Of a stretch of DNA of 64,000 nt, positions 1 through 8,292 are shown in pieces. Made by a program: the position numbers and the translations under genes. The notes beneath the pieces are model-generated. The model was not told the origin of the DNA and searched no databases. It worked only from the letters and a program-made list of their open reading frames with translations. This stretch comes from Allocatelliglobosispora scoriae (GTDB lineage: Bacteria > Actinomycetota > Actinomycetes > Mycobacteriales > Micromonosporaceae): positions 1,626,503-1,690,502 of the forward strand of contig NZ_JACHMN010000002.1 of assembly GCF_014204945.1 (NCBI RefSeq), in the 5' to 3' direction. Numbering within the stretch: position 1 is the stretch's first letter; every line of letters starts with the position of its first letter.

Positions 1-1
1 G

Positions 2-307
2 TCGGCGCTCCCCGGCGACCTCGCCGACCACTGCGCGGGCTGGCTGCTGCGCAACGACGCGCTCGTCGAGCGGGCCGAACGCGGGCAGCGCGACCAGTTC
101 GCCCGCCTCGTGGCCAAGGACTGGACCTGGGGCCCGACGAGCGCCCGGCAGCGGCTCGTGCACCGGCTCGGCGCCGTGCACGCGATGACCCGCGACAGTC
201 ACCGGCTCGGCGGTGTCGGCGTGCTCGCCGATCGGCTCAGATCCACAATGGTCGGACGATGGCCGGGCGCCGATCGGCTGCCACCCGCGACCTGGCCGCT
301 CTCCTAG
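2..307 (+). CDS. C-terminal part of an unknown protein (5' end outside window)
   Basis: An open frame runs in from the left edge and ends at TAG 305-307. It encodes about 101 residues, rich in Leu, Arg, Ala and Trp, with no membrane segment. The frame has the G/C third-position bias of a real gene up to its stop. The next gene begins about 70 bases downstream on the same strand. I do not recognise the family. The start codon lies outside the window, so function cannot be judged. Confidence 0.45.
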   Translation, partial: SALPGDLADHCAGWLLRNDALVERAERGQRDQFARLVAKDWTWGPTSARQRLVHRLGAVHAMTRDSHRLGGVGVLADRLRSTMVGRWPGADRLPPATWPLS

Positions 308-378
308 CCGTCGGGGATCGCTGCTACCTTTCTGTGCTGCACCACCGAGATTGCGGCACCGAGGCAGTAGGAGTGACA

Positions 379-2253
379 GTGACGCGGATGCGCATGCGGG
401 ACCGGTTGCGGTCCTGGTTCGACAGCACGATGGACCGCGGGACACCCGCCCTGATCGGCTGGCTCGGCCTCGCCTCGCTCCTGCTGGTTCTCGTCGTCAC
501 CGCCCTGGTCACCCTCTTCGCCAGCGACAAGGACCGCGGCGACCACCCGCTGCCGCGGCTGTTCTGGGACAACATGATGCGGGCCATCGACCCGGGCACG
601 ATGGGTGCCGACGTGGGCGATCCGGTCTTCCTCGGCCTGATGCTCGCCGTCACCATCGGCGGCATCTTCCTGGTCAGCTCGCTGATCGGTGTCATCACCG
701 CCGGTCTGGAGAACCGCATCCAGGAGCTGCGCAAGGGGCGCTCGCGTGTCATCGACACCGGCCACACCGTCATCCTCGGCTGGTCCGACCAGGTCTTCGT
801 CGTCATCTCCGAGCTCGTCAAGGCCAACGCGAGCGGCAAGCGCTCCCGGGTCGTCGTCCTCGCCGACCAGGACAAGGTCGGGATGGAGGACCAGATCAAG
901 GCCCGTGTCGGCGATCTGGGCCGGACCCGGGTGATCTGCCGCTCCGGCAGCCCGCTCAAGCGCGTCGACCTGGAGCTGACCAGCCTCGACACCGCCCGCT
1001 CGGTGATGGTCCTCTCCCCCGCCGGCGACGACGCCGACATCGATGTCATCAAGGTGCTGCTGCTGCTCAACAACCGCGTCTGGTCGGCGGCCCGGCCCAA
1101 CATCGTCGCCGCCGTGCAGGACACCCTCAACCTCGCCGCCGCGCGGCTGGCGGCCGGCCCGGACGCACAGCTCATCGACGCCGACGACATCGCCGTACGC
1201 CTGGTGGCGCAGTCGCATCGCCAGTCCGGGCTCTCCACCGTCTGCACGGACCTGCTGGACTTCTCCGGCAACGAGATCTACATGCACCCCGAGCCCGCGC
1301 TCGTCGGCCGCCCCTTCGGCGACTCGCTCAGCTCCTATGAGCTGGGCTGCCCGATCGGCCTGCTGCACGCCGACGGCACCGTCGCGGTCAACCCGCCGAT
1401 GTCGACCGTCATCGCCGAGGGCGACAAGATCATCGTCATCGCCGAGGACGACCTGCTGGTCCGGCTCGCCGAGGTCCCCGCCGCCGTCGACGAGTCCGCC
1501 ATCTCCACTGAGGACGGTCATCGGCCGTCGCCCGATCGGACGCTGCTCGTCGGCTGGAACTCCCGCGCGCCGCGCATCCTCGACCTGCTCGACCGGCTCG
1601 TGGAGCCCGGCTCCACCGTCGACGTCGCCGCGCCGCAGGAGCCGATCGACGCCCTGGCCCAGCAGCGGACCAACCTGACACTCGGCTTCAAGCCCTGCGA
1701 CCCGACCAGCCGGCGCGCGCTGGAGGAGCTCGACCTCGGCAGCTACCTGCACATCATCGTGCTCTCCGACGACACGATCGGCGGTGATCACGCCGACGAC
1801 CGCACCCTCGTCACGCTGCTGCACCTGCGCGACATCGAGGTGAAGCTCGGCGATCCCTACTCGATCATCACCGAGATGAACGACGACGCCAACCGCGAGG
1901 TCGCCCAGATCACCAAGGCCGACGACTTCATCGTCAGCAACATGCTGATCAGCCTCCTGATGACCCAGCTCGCCGAGAACAAGCACCTGCACGGCGTCTT
2001 CGCCGACCTCTTCGACCCGTCCGGCTCGGAGATCCAGCTCAAGCCCGCCGCCGACTACCTGCGGCCCGGTGCCGAGGCGACCTTCGCGACGGTCGCCGAG
2101 GCCGCCCGGCGCAAGGACGAGACCCCGATCGGCTACCGGCTGCGGCGCAACCACAACGAGGCGCCGCACTACGGCGTGGTGCTCAATCCGCCCAAATCGG
2201 AGCCGCTGACGCTGACCGCGGACGACCACGTCATCGTGATCGCCGTGGCCTGA
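379..2253 (+). CDS. CASTOR/POLLUX-type ion channel with two nucleotide-binding regulatory domains
   Basis: Predicted cation channel of the CASTOR/POLLUX class, 624 residues. Two membrane helices (about residues 24-48 and 85-107) flank a short pore-like segment. Two Rossmann-type RCK/TrkA-N-like domains follow, one beginning near VILGWSDQVFVV (about 130) and one near LLVGWNSRAP (about 390), and the protein ends in a TrkA-C-like segment. Such domains usually bind nucleotides or ions and gate the pore. The frame is open upstream, but GTG 379 is preferred because AGGAG at 369-373 lies 5 bases before it; ATG 388 is the alternative. The transported ion cannot be read from the sequence. A small membrane protein follows 36 bases downstream and could be cotranscribed. 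Confidence 0.82.
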   Translation: MTRMRMRDRLRSWFDSTMDRGTPALIGWLGLASLLLVLVVTALVTLFASDKDRGDHPLPRLFWDNMMRAIDPGTMGADVGDPVFLGLMLAVTIGGIFLVSSLIGVITAGLENRIQELRKGRSRVIDTGHTVILGWSDQVFVVISELVKANASGKRSRVVVLADQDKVGMEDQIKARVGDLGRTRVICRSGSPLKRVDLELTSLDTARSVMVLSPAGDDADIDVIKVLLLLNNRVWSAARPNIVAAVQDTLNLAAARLAAGPDAQLIDADDIAVRLVAQSHRQSGLSTVCTDLLDFSGNEIYMHPEPALVGRPFGDSLSSYELGCPIGLLHADGTVAVNPPMSTVIAEGDKIIVIAEDDLLVRLAEVPAAVDESAISTEDGHRPSPDRTLLVGWNSRAPRILDLLDRLVEPGSTVDVAAPQEPIDALAQQRTNLTLGFKPCDPTSRRALEELDLGSYLHIIVLSDDTIGGDHADDRTLVTLLHLRDIEVKLGDPYSIITEMNDDANREVAQITKADDFIVSNMLISLLMTQLAENKHLHGVFADLFDPSGSEIQLKPAADYLRPGAEATFATVAEAARRKDETPIGYRLRRNHNEAPHYGVVLNPPKSEPLTLTADDHVIVIAVA

Positions 2254-2289
2254 CCTGTCACAGAGCGGGGACGCACCGAGTCGGCGACA

Positions 2290-2910
2290 ATGCTCGGCAT
2301 GAGGATCTATGCCGAGCGCAAGCGCCGACTCACCCGCCAGCTCATCGCCGACGCCACCGCCATCGCCTGGAGCGTGCTGTGGATCTGGGTCGCGATCACC
2401 GTCTACGGGGTGGTCAAGGCTCTCGCCGCGCCCGGCAAGAAGCTGGAGAGCGCCGGGGTCAGCCTCGCCGCCGACCTCGCCGAGGCACAGTCGAAGGCGC
2501 AGGGCATCCCGCTCGTCGGGGAGTCCGTCGGCAAGCCGTTCGGCAGCGCCGCCAACGCCGCCGAGACGATCGCCGAGGCGGGCCGGACCCAGCAGTCGGC
2601 CGTCGGCGACCTCGCCACGGTGCTCGCGGTCCTCACCGCCGGGGTGCCGATCCTGCTCGCCCTGGCGCTGTGGATCCCGCTGCGCCTCACCTGGATCCGG
2701 GCCGCCAGCATCGCCGCCAAGCTCCGCAAATACGAGGGCGGCAGCGAACTGCTGGCCCTGCGGGCGCTCGCCACGGCACCCCTGCGCCGCCTCGCCGAGC
2801 TCGACAGCAACGTCGTGGCCGGCTGGCGCAACGGCGATCCGCAGGCCGTCGAGGACCTCGCCGCTCTGGAACTCGGCCGGTTGGGCCTGCGGGTGACGCC
2901 CAAGCGATAG
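2290..2910 (+). CDS. Small membrane protein, unknown function
   Basis: 206 residues (203 if ATG 2299 is used). A basic N-terminus (YAERKRRLTRQ) precedes one membrane helix (about 25-45). An Ala-rich outside segment of about 75 residues is followed by a second helix (about 113-137) and a basic cytoplasmic tail. This two-helix hairpin layout is common in actinobacterial conserved hypothetical proteins. I recognise no catalytic motif. It follows the channel gene by 36 bases on the same strand, so an accessory role to the channel is possible but is only inference. Confidence 0.7.
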   Translation: MLGMRIYAERKRRLTRQLIADATAIAWSVLWIWVAITVYGVVKALAAPGKKLESAGVSLAADLAEAQSKAQGIPLVGESVGKPFGSAANAAETIAEAGRTQQSAVGDLATVLAVLTAGVPILLALALWIPLRLTWIRAASIAAKLRKYEGGSELLALRALATAPLRRLAELDSNVVAGWRNGDPQAVEDLAALELGRLGLRVTPKR

Positions 2911-2965
2911 GGCAGGACCGAAACCCGCTGGCCGGGGCGGTCCGCAGGGGCTAGCGTCGGCGTTC

Positions 2966-4147
2966 GTGCGCACCGTGACCCTGATCCTCGTCGACGACGA
3001 CGGCAAGCTGCTGGGCGCGCTGCCGCCCTTCCCCGCCGAGGTCCCCTTCTGGCCCGAGGTGGGCGGGGTCGTCACCACGGTCCGGGAGCGCTTCGGCATC
3101 GACGTCGCCGTACTGCGGATCCTCTTCACCTCGCTGCCCGTGCCGCACGGCGGCGAGGTGACCTACCTGGCGCAGACCGGCGGGGTGCCCTCGGTCGACC
3201 TCGCTCCCGTCGAGGTCGACCTCGACGATCATCCGCACCGGGCCGCCTACGCCCGGGTCGGCGGGCCCGCCGCGTCGCTCGCCTGGGCCGCCGACGCCCT
3301 CGACGCCGCCGGGGTCGGGCCGATCACCGGGGTGCTGCAGCAGCGCACCTGGAACCTCTCGGTGATCTGGCGGATCGCCACGGCCGGCGGGCCGGTCTGG
3401 TTGAAGCAGGTCCCGTCCTTCTTCGCGCACGAGGGCGCGGTCATCGGCTGGCTCGCCACGGTCGGCGGCGGACCTTCGCTGATCGCCGCCGCCGAGGGGC
3501 GGATGCTGCTCCACGACATCCCCGGTGACGACCTCTACGCCGCCGACGCCGGTGTGCGCGATGCCGTCGCCGCCGATCTGCACCGCTATCAGCTCGCCGC
3601 CGTGGGGGACGTGGAGCGGTTGGCGGCTCTCGGCGTACCGGACAGGCGCGGAGCGCTTCTCGGAGCGCAACTCGCGGGCGTCGTCGCGGCGCACGGCGGT
3701 GGCGATCCCCGGCTCGAAGCGCTCGCGGCCGGACTGCCCGCACGCCTCGCCGAGCTCGCCGCCTGCGGCCTGCCGGAGACCCTCGTCCACGGCGACCTGC
3801 ACCCGGGCAACGTTCGCGGCGACCTGCACCCGGACGGCGCCCGGACCATCATCGACTGGGGCGACTCGTTCCTCGGACACCCGGGCTTCGACATCCTGCG
3901 GATCACCGAGCGCGGCGTCACCGACGACGAGCGCGCCGCGATCACCGCCGCGTGGGCCGACCGCTGGCGCGCCGACGTGCCCGGCTGCGACCCCGAGCGG
4001 GCGCTGGAGCTGCTCGTGCCGCTCGCCGCGCTGCGCAATGCCGCGATCTATGCAGCATTCGTCGCCGCGATCGAACCGGCCGAGCACCCCTATCATTCGT
4101 CCGATGTGGATTTCTGGCTCGACCACGCGTCGAAACTCCCGGCCTGA
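2966..4147 (+). CDS. Aminoglycoside-phosphotransferase-fold protein with a degenerate NUDIX-like N-terminus
   Basis: 393 residues from GTG 2966. Residues from about 120 onward have the APH/choline-kinase fold: a lysine in VWLKQVP, the catalytic-loop motif LVHGDLHPGNV (about 273-283) and the metal-binding IIDWGD (about 295). This predicts phosphotransfer from ATP to a small molecule; the substrate is unknown and resistance should not be assumed. The first 110 residues (VTLILVDDDGKLLGALPPF, then WPEVGGVV, then RERFGID) resemble the start of a NUDIX domain, but the glutamates of the NUDIX box are missing. That part may be a remnant used only as scaffold. It stands alone between a membrane-protein gene and a regulator gene. 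Confidence 0.75.
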   Translation: MRTVTLILVDDDGKLLGALPPFPAEVPFWPEVGGVVTTVRERFGIDVAVLRILFTSLPVPHGGEVTYLAQTGGVPSVDLAPVEVDLDDHPHRAAYARVGGPAASLAWAADALDAAGVGPITGVLQQRTWNLSVIWRIATAGGPVWLKQVPSFFAHEGAVIGWLATVGGGPSLIAAAEGRMLLHDIPGDDLYAADAGVRDAVAADLHRYQLAAVGDVERLAALGVPDRRGALLGAQLAGVVAAHGGGDPRLEALAAGLPARLAELAACGLPETLVHGDLHPGNVRGDLHPDGARTIIDWGDSFLGHPGFDILRITERGVTDDERAAITAAWADRWRADVPGCDPERALELLVPLAALRNAAIYAAFVAAIEPAEHPYHSSDVDFWLDHASKLPA

Positions 4148-4312
4148 CAGCCCAGGCGGCGGCCAGTTCGCCACGCGTGCTGGCCGCCCCCGTTTGCCTG
4201 AGCCAGGAAATCATCACGCATCGGGAGCGTCAGGCACTGCCACTATGCTGCCGATGACTGCCGTATGACTGACGCCACAGGTCAGCGGCGTGCCACTCGG
4301 GGAGGACTGCCG

Positions 4313-5884
4313 GTGACATCGCAGGTGACGGAGCCGATCCACCGCGACGCGCTGCGGTTCGAGATCCTCGGCCCGGTCCGCGCGCAGCAGGGCGAGCGGG
4401 AGATCGACCTCGGCCCGGGCAAGCAGCGCGCCGTTCTCGCGGCCCTGCTCGTCAACGCCAACCGCCCCGTGCCGACCGCGCAGATCGTCGATGCCGTCTG
4501 GGGCGAGGAGCCGCCGGAGAACGGCGCCAACGTGGTGCAGAAGTACATCGCCGGACTGCGCCGGGTCCTCGAGCCCGACCGCTCCCCGCGGACACCCGGC
4601 GGTCTGCTCGCCCTCACCGACGGCGGCTACGTGCTCACCGTCGCCCCCGGCTGCCTCGATGCGGAGAACCTCGACGAGCGGTTCCACGAGGCCCTGCACC
4701 TGCGCGACGAGGGCCGCACCGCGGAGGCCGCCCGGCGGCTGCGCGACGCCCTGAAGCTGTGGCGGGCCGAGCCGCTCGCGGGCTGCACCGGGACCTACTT
4801 CGACGCCGCCCGCGACCACCTCACCGAGCGCCGGGCCGCGGCGCTGGAGGCCTGCGTCACCGTGGAGCTGCAGCTCGGCGAGCATGTGAAGCTCGTGCCG
4901 GAGCTCGTCGCGCTGATCGCCGAGTTCCCGCTCCGCGAGGAGCTGCGCTACCTGCTGATCCTCTCGCTCTACCGGTGCGGGCGGCAGGCCGAGTCGCTGT
5001 CGGCCTATCGGGAGATGCGGCGCTTCCTCGACGAGGAGTTCGGTGTCGAGCCCAGCGAGCGGCTCCAGGAGCTGCACCGGCGCATCCTGCAGTCCGACCC
5101 GGCGCTGCTGGGCCGGTCGGCCCCCGTCGTCCACCCTCCCCCGCCGCCGCATCAGCCGGTGCCGCCCGTGGTCTACGTGCCCTGGCAGCCCTATCTCCCG
5201 ATGCGGCCCACCCCGCCGCCCGCGCACGATCCGTCACTCACCTGGCTCGTCGGCCTCGCCTCGGCGATCGTCCCCATCCTGAGCTGCGGATTCGCCGGAT
5301 GGGGAGTCGTGGCCATCTTCGCCGCGCTGCGCCGCAGCAAGTGGCTCGCCGCCGCCACCCTCGGGCATCTGGCGGTCACCGTCTTCGCCTGGATCGCGAT
5401 GCTCACCTCGCCCGAGGACCTCGCCGGGCCCTGGGACGACCTCGGCGTCGTCGCCCTGATCGTCGCCATCGTCGGCGGCTCCGTCCACGGCGGCATCCTC
5501 GGCTTCACCTGGCGCAACCTGCCCGGCCGGGCACCCTTCGGCACTGCACCGGCCCGGCCCGCACCGCCGCACGTCCTCGTTCAGCAGGACCGGCGCGAGC
5601 AGGCCCGCCAGCTCCTCGCCAGCCATCCGGCGATCGCCCGCCAGCTCCACATCGGCCGGCCGGACCTGCCGCGCGCCTTCGACGACGGCGGGCTCGTCGA
5701 TGTCAACAACGCCCCCGCCCAGGTGCTCGCGACGCTGCCCGGTGTCACCGCCGAGGCGGCGCAGCGCATCGTGGTGGACCGGCAGCTGCGCGGCGAGCTG
5801 CGCTCGGTCGACGAGCTGATCAGCCGCCAGCTGCTACCGCCCTACGTGGTCCACATGCTCCGCGACGAGCTGATCGCACTGTGA
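4313..5884 (+). CDS. SARP-type regulator fused to membrane helices and a helix-hairpin-helix tail
   Basis: 523 residues. N-terminal OmpR-type winged helix (about 12-105) and bacterial transcriptional activator (BTAD) domain (about 110-260), as in SARP/AfsR regulators. A Pro/His-rich linker follows. Three hydrophobic helices occupy about 305-400 (LVGLASAIVPILSCGFAGWG, then LGHLAVTVFAWIAML, then VVALIVAIVGG). The C-terminus is a ComEA-like helix-hairpin-helix module, VDVNNAPAQVLATLPGV (about 463) and onward. GTG 4313 is chosen because GGAGG at 4301-4305 lies 7 bases upstream; an in-frame ATG at 4265 lacks such a site. The layout predicts a membrane-tethered DNA-binding regulator. Neighbours give no target. 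Convergent with the LtrA-like gene, only 10 bases away. Confidence 0.8.
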   Translation: MTSQVTEPIHRDALRFEILGPVRAQQGEREIDLGPGKQRAVLAALLVNANRPVPTAQIVDAVWGEEPPENGANVVQKYIAGLRRVLEPDRSPRTPGGLLALTDGGYVLTVAPGCLDAENLDERFHEALHLRDEGRTAEAARRLRDALKLWRAEPLAGCTGTYFDAARDHLTERRAAALEACVTVELQLGEHVKLVPELVALIAEFPLREELRYLLILSLYRCGRQAESLSAYREMRRFLDEEFGVEPSERLQELHRRILQSDPALLGRSAPVVHPPPPPHQPVPPVVYVPWQPYLPMRPTPPPAHDPSLTWLVGLASAIVPILSCGFAGWGVVAIFAALRRSKWLAAATLGHLAVTVFAWIAMLTSPEDLAGPWDDLGVVALIVAIVGGSVHGGILGFTWRNLPGRAPFGTAPARPAPPHVLVQQDRREQARQLLASHPAIARQLHIGRPDLPRAFDDGGLVDVNNAPAQVLATLPGVTAEAAQRIVVDRQLRGELRSVDELISRQLLPPYVVHMLRDELIAL

Positions 5885-5894
5885 ACCCGGGAAA

Positions 5895-7034
5895 TCATTC
5901 AAGATCTCCTCGCTTCTCGCCGTTGACGACGACAGCGGTCACCAGGGCAGCGACCACCAGGGCCAGTAGCGGGAGCGCGATCGGGCTCAGCGGGGTGAGC
6001 AGCGCGAGGACCGACGCGGCGAGGTAGACCACCCGGTTGCGCGGCCGCACCTGCAGCAGCCACACGCTGCAGAGGTAGACCGCGACCGGGATCGCCACCG
6101 CGAACGCGGCGCCCCGCTCGCTCAGGTGCGCGGCGTGGGTCGCCGAGTCGGCCGCGACCGCCAGGCCCGCTCCCACCGCGGCCGCCGAGGCGAAGACGAC
6201 ATAGTGGCCGTAGCCCCAGAGAAACGAGGTCCGGTCGGTCTGCCCCAGTCGCTCGTGAGCTGGCCGGTCGAAGTAGACCCACCACATGCCGAAGACGACG
6301 ACCAGGCCGCTCGCCGCGATCACGACCAGCTCGCCGAGCCGGCCGCCCACGTCGAGCCCGGCCTGGATCGCGACGGTCGCCGAGAGGATCGTCTCGCCGA
6401 GCACGATGATGGTGAAGAGGCTGTAGCGCTCGGCGATGTGCTCCGGGTGCCACGTCGTCGCCGACGCCCGCTCCGCCCAGACCGGCACCAGCATCTCGCA
6501 CGCGACCAGCACCGCGAATCCGCCCAGGAAGCCGAGCTCCGGGCGCACCAGCAGCAGCGCCATCCAGCCGAACTGGCAGACGGTGATGCCGACGGCGTAC
6601 CGGATGGCGGTCCTGCGGCGCGCGGCGTCGCTCACGGCCGCGCGCAGCCACTGCGCGGCGAGCGCCAGGCGCATCACCGAGTAGCCGATCACGATCACGC
6701 CGAAGTCGCGCTGGTCGAAGGCGCGCGGCACGCCTGCGGCGAGGATGAGTACGCCGGCGATCTGCACCAGCGTCACCAGCCGGTAGGGCACGTCATCGGT
6801 GTCGTATGCCGACGCGAACCAGGTGAAGTTGAGCCAGGCCCAGAAGATCGCGAAGAAGACGGTGGCGAAGCCGAGCAGGCCCTGGACGATGTGGTCCTCG
6901 GCGAGGGCGTGGTGGAGCTTCGCGGAGACCTGGGCGACGGCGACGACGAAGCAGAGGTCGAAGAGGAGCTCCAGCGGGGTGGCTGCGCGGTGGGAGCTGC
7001 CACTGCGCGCCGCCATCGGGCGATACCAGGTCAC
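5895..7034 (-). CDS. LtrA-like (low temperature requirement A) membrane protein
   Basis: 379 residues with about ten to twelve hydrophobic helices. The N-terminal signature TPLELLFDLCFVVAVAQ and the following charged His segment (KLHHALAEDH) match the LtrA family. The HPEHIAERYSLFTIIVLGET segment in the middle is also typical. The family is widespread in actinobacteria, and its biochemical role is unsettled despite the cold-growth phenotype that named it in Listeria. Length is normal. The gene lies downstream of the SH3/glucosaminidase gene on the same strand (45-base gap) and converges with the SARP fusion gene. Confidence 0.85.
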   Translation of the reverse strand: MTWYRPMAARSGSSHRAATPLELLFDLCFVVAVAQVSAKLHHALAEDHIVQGLLGFATVFFAIFWAWLNFTWFASAYDTDDVPYRLVTLVQIAGVLILAAGVPRAFDQRDFGVIVIGYSVMRLALAAQWLRAAVSDAARRRTAIRYAVGITVCQFGWMALLLVRPELGFLGGFAVLVACEMLVPVWAERASATTWHPEHIAERYSLFTIIVLGETILSATVAIQAGLDVGGRLGELVVIAASGLVVVFGMWWVYFDRPAHERLGQTDRTSFLWGYGHYVVFASAAAVGAGLAVAADSATHAAHLSERGAAFAVAIPVAVYLCSVWLLQVRPRNRVVYLAASVLALLTPLSPIALPLLALVVAALVTAVVVNGEKRGDLE

Positions 7035-7079
7035 GGCTGCTGATCGTACGTGCCGGTGCAGGCGGGCTCGGCGCAGCCG

Positions 7080-8174
7080 CTAGGGGCGCTTGTCGTACTG
7101 GTAGAGGTTGAACTGCTTCATCAGCTTGATCAGGTTGTCGGCGTAGGTCGGGCTGGTGGCGTAACCGGCCTTGTGGATCTCCCGCGCGAACCGGTCCGGG
7201 TCCGCCGTGTAGCGCATCGCCGTCGCATAGCGGGGCAGCGTGGCGAGCTGCTTGCCGTGGTCCAGGAACGACGATCCCAGCGATCCATAGGCCCGGAAGT
7301 AGTCCCGCGTCGGGAAACACGTCCCGTCCCGGTTGCACTCGTGCGTCGCGTAGCTGGAGCAGCCGATGGCGATCCCACCCGTACCCCCGAAGCATTTCAT
7401 CCCGAAATAGCTGTGATCGAGCCGCGTCAGCCAGCTCTTGCCCCAGCCCGACTCCAGGATCGCCTGCGCGATCGTGACCGAGGCCGGCACCCGGGTGTCG
7501 ACGGCGCTCTGCCGGGCGGGCGCCGCCACCCGCGCGAAGAACGCGGCCTGGCTGGCGGCGGGCACGGTCGGCGCCGCCTGGTTGCACCAGGGGTAGCGGG
7601 GTTCGGTCGAGGACCACTTCACGTAGGCCGCCGTGACGAAGCGTCCCGGGCCGAGCGATCCCCAGACCGAGTTGCCGTCGATCGTCTCGCCCCACGCCCG
7701 ACAGGCCATGTGCACGGCCCGGCCGTTGGGGATCCGCTCGAGAATGGCGTATTTCGTGCCGGGTCCGGAGCGGACGTTGAGCTCGCCGCCGGGCGCGTTG
7801 ACGCTCGACGTGACGGCGTTGACGGGCGGCTCGCCGCACCAGGGCAGCACGGGTCGCTCGCCGGGCCACTTCAGGTACGCCCCCGAGACCATCCCGCCGG
7901 TGGAGAGCCGGTCCCAGAGCGCGGTGTTGCGGGCGGGTCCGCTGACGTATTCGCCGTAGATCCGACAGACGAGGCTGACCGTCGTGTTGTTGGCGACCGT
8001 ACGGATGATCTTGCGATCGGTGGCCGCGTCGGCACGGACGTTGAGCGGGTCACCACCGGTACCCGTGGTCACCACGGCAGTCCACGTCGGGACTGCGGCA
8101 GTGGCTGGAGCTGCCGAAACGGCGTTCAGGCCGGCAATCACCAGCACCGGCACGACGAGGAAATTACTTCGCAT
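7080..8174 (-). CDS. Secreted peptidoglycan hydrolase: two SH3-type repeats plus glucosaminidase domain
   Basis: 364 residues. A signal peptide ends near residue 27 (SAAPATAAV). Two bacterial SH3 repeats follow, with the matching motifs GDPLNVRADAATDRKI and GGELNVRSGPGTKYAI. Each repeat ends with a similar YxKW...PWC segment. The C-terminal half is a FlgJ/LytG-type N-acetylglucosaminidase domain: VPASVTIAQAILESGWGKS carries the probable catalytic Glu, followed by YFGMKCFGG. It should bind and cleave cell-wall glycan strands outside the membrane. The start is supported by AGGGGGG just upstream of ATG. Divergent from typA, separated by 118 bases in which I saw no c-di-AMP riboswitch. Confidence 0.88.
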   Translation of the reverse strand: MRSNFLVVPVLVIAGLNAVSAAPATAAVPTWTAVVTTGTGGDPLNVRADAATDRKIIRTVANNTTVSLVCRIYGEYVSGPARNTALWDRLSTGGMVSGAYLKWPGERPVLPWCGEPPVNAVTSSVNAPGGELNVRSGPGTKYAILERIPNGRAVHMACRAWGETIDGNSVWGSLGPGRFVTAAYVKWSSTEPRYPWCNQAAPTVPAASQAAFFARVAAPARQSAVDTRVPASVTIAQAILESGWGKSWLTRLDHSYFGMKCFGGTGGIAIGCSSYATHECNRDGTCFPTRDYFRAYGSLGSSFLDHGKQLATLPRYATAMRYTADPDRFAREIHKAGYATSPTYADNLIKLMKQFNLYQYDKRP

Positions 8175-8292
8175 TGGCCCCCCTGGTGGTGTTTAATTAC
8201 CATAACGGACATAGAGGGCAGCCCGTGGGCGAGAGTGATTTCCGGCATGGTTTTCGACCCCCACGGCCCGAGATGATCACGGACCGGGAAGA

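Noticed and set aside
304-3129. 941-codon open frame on the minus strand opposite the ion-channel gene
   Set aside because: It runs antisense to three genes with recognisable domains. Its translation is low-complexity Gly/Asp/Val/Arg of the kind produced by the complement of high-GC genes. No domain is visible.
8175-8292. Possible c-di-AMP (ydaO) riboswitch before the cell-wall hydrolase gene
   Set aside because: Actinomycete cell-wall hydrolase genes often carry this riboswitch, but the leader is too short and I saw none of its conserved blocks.
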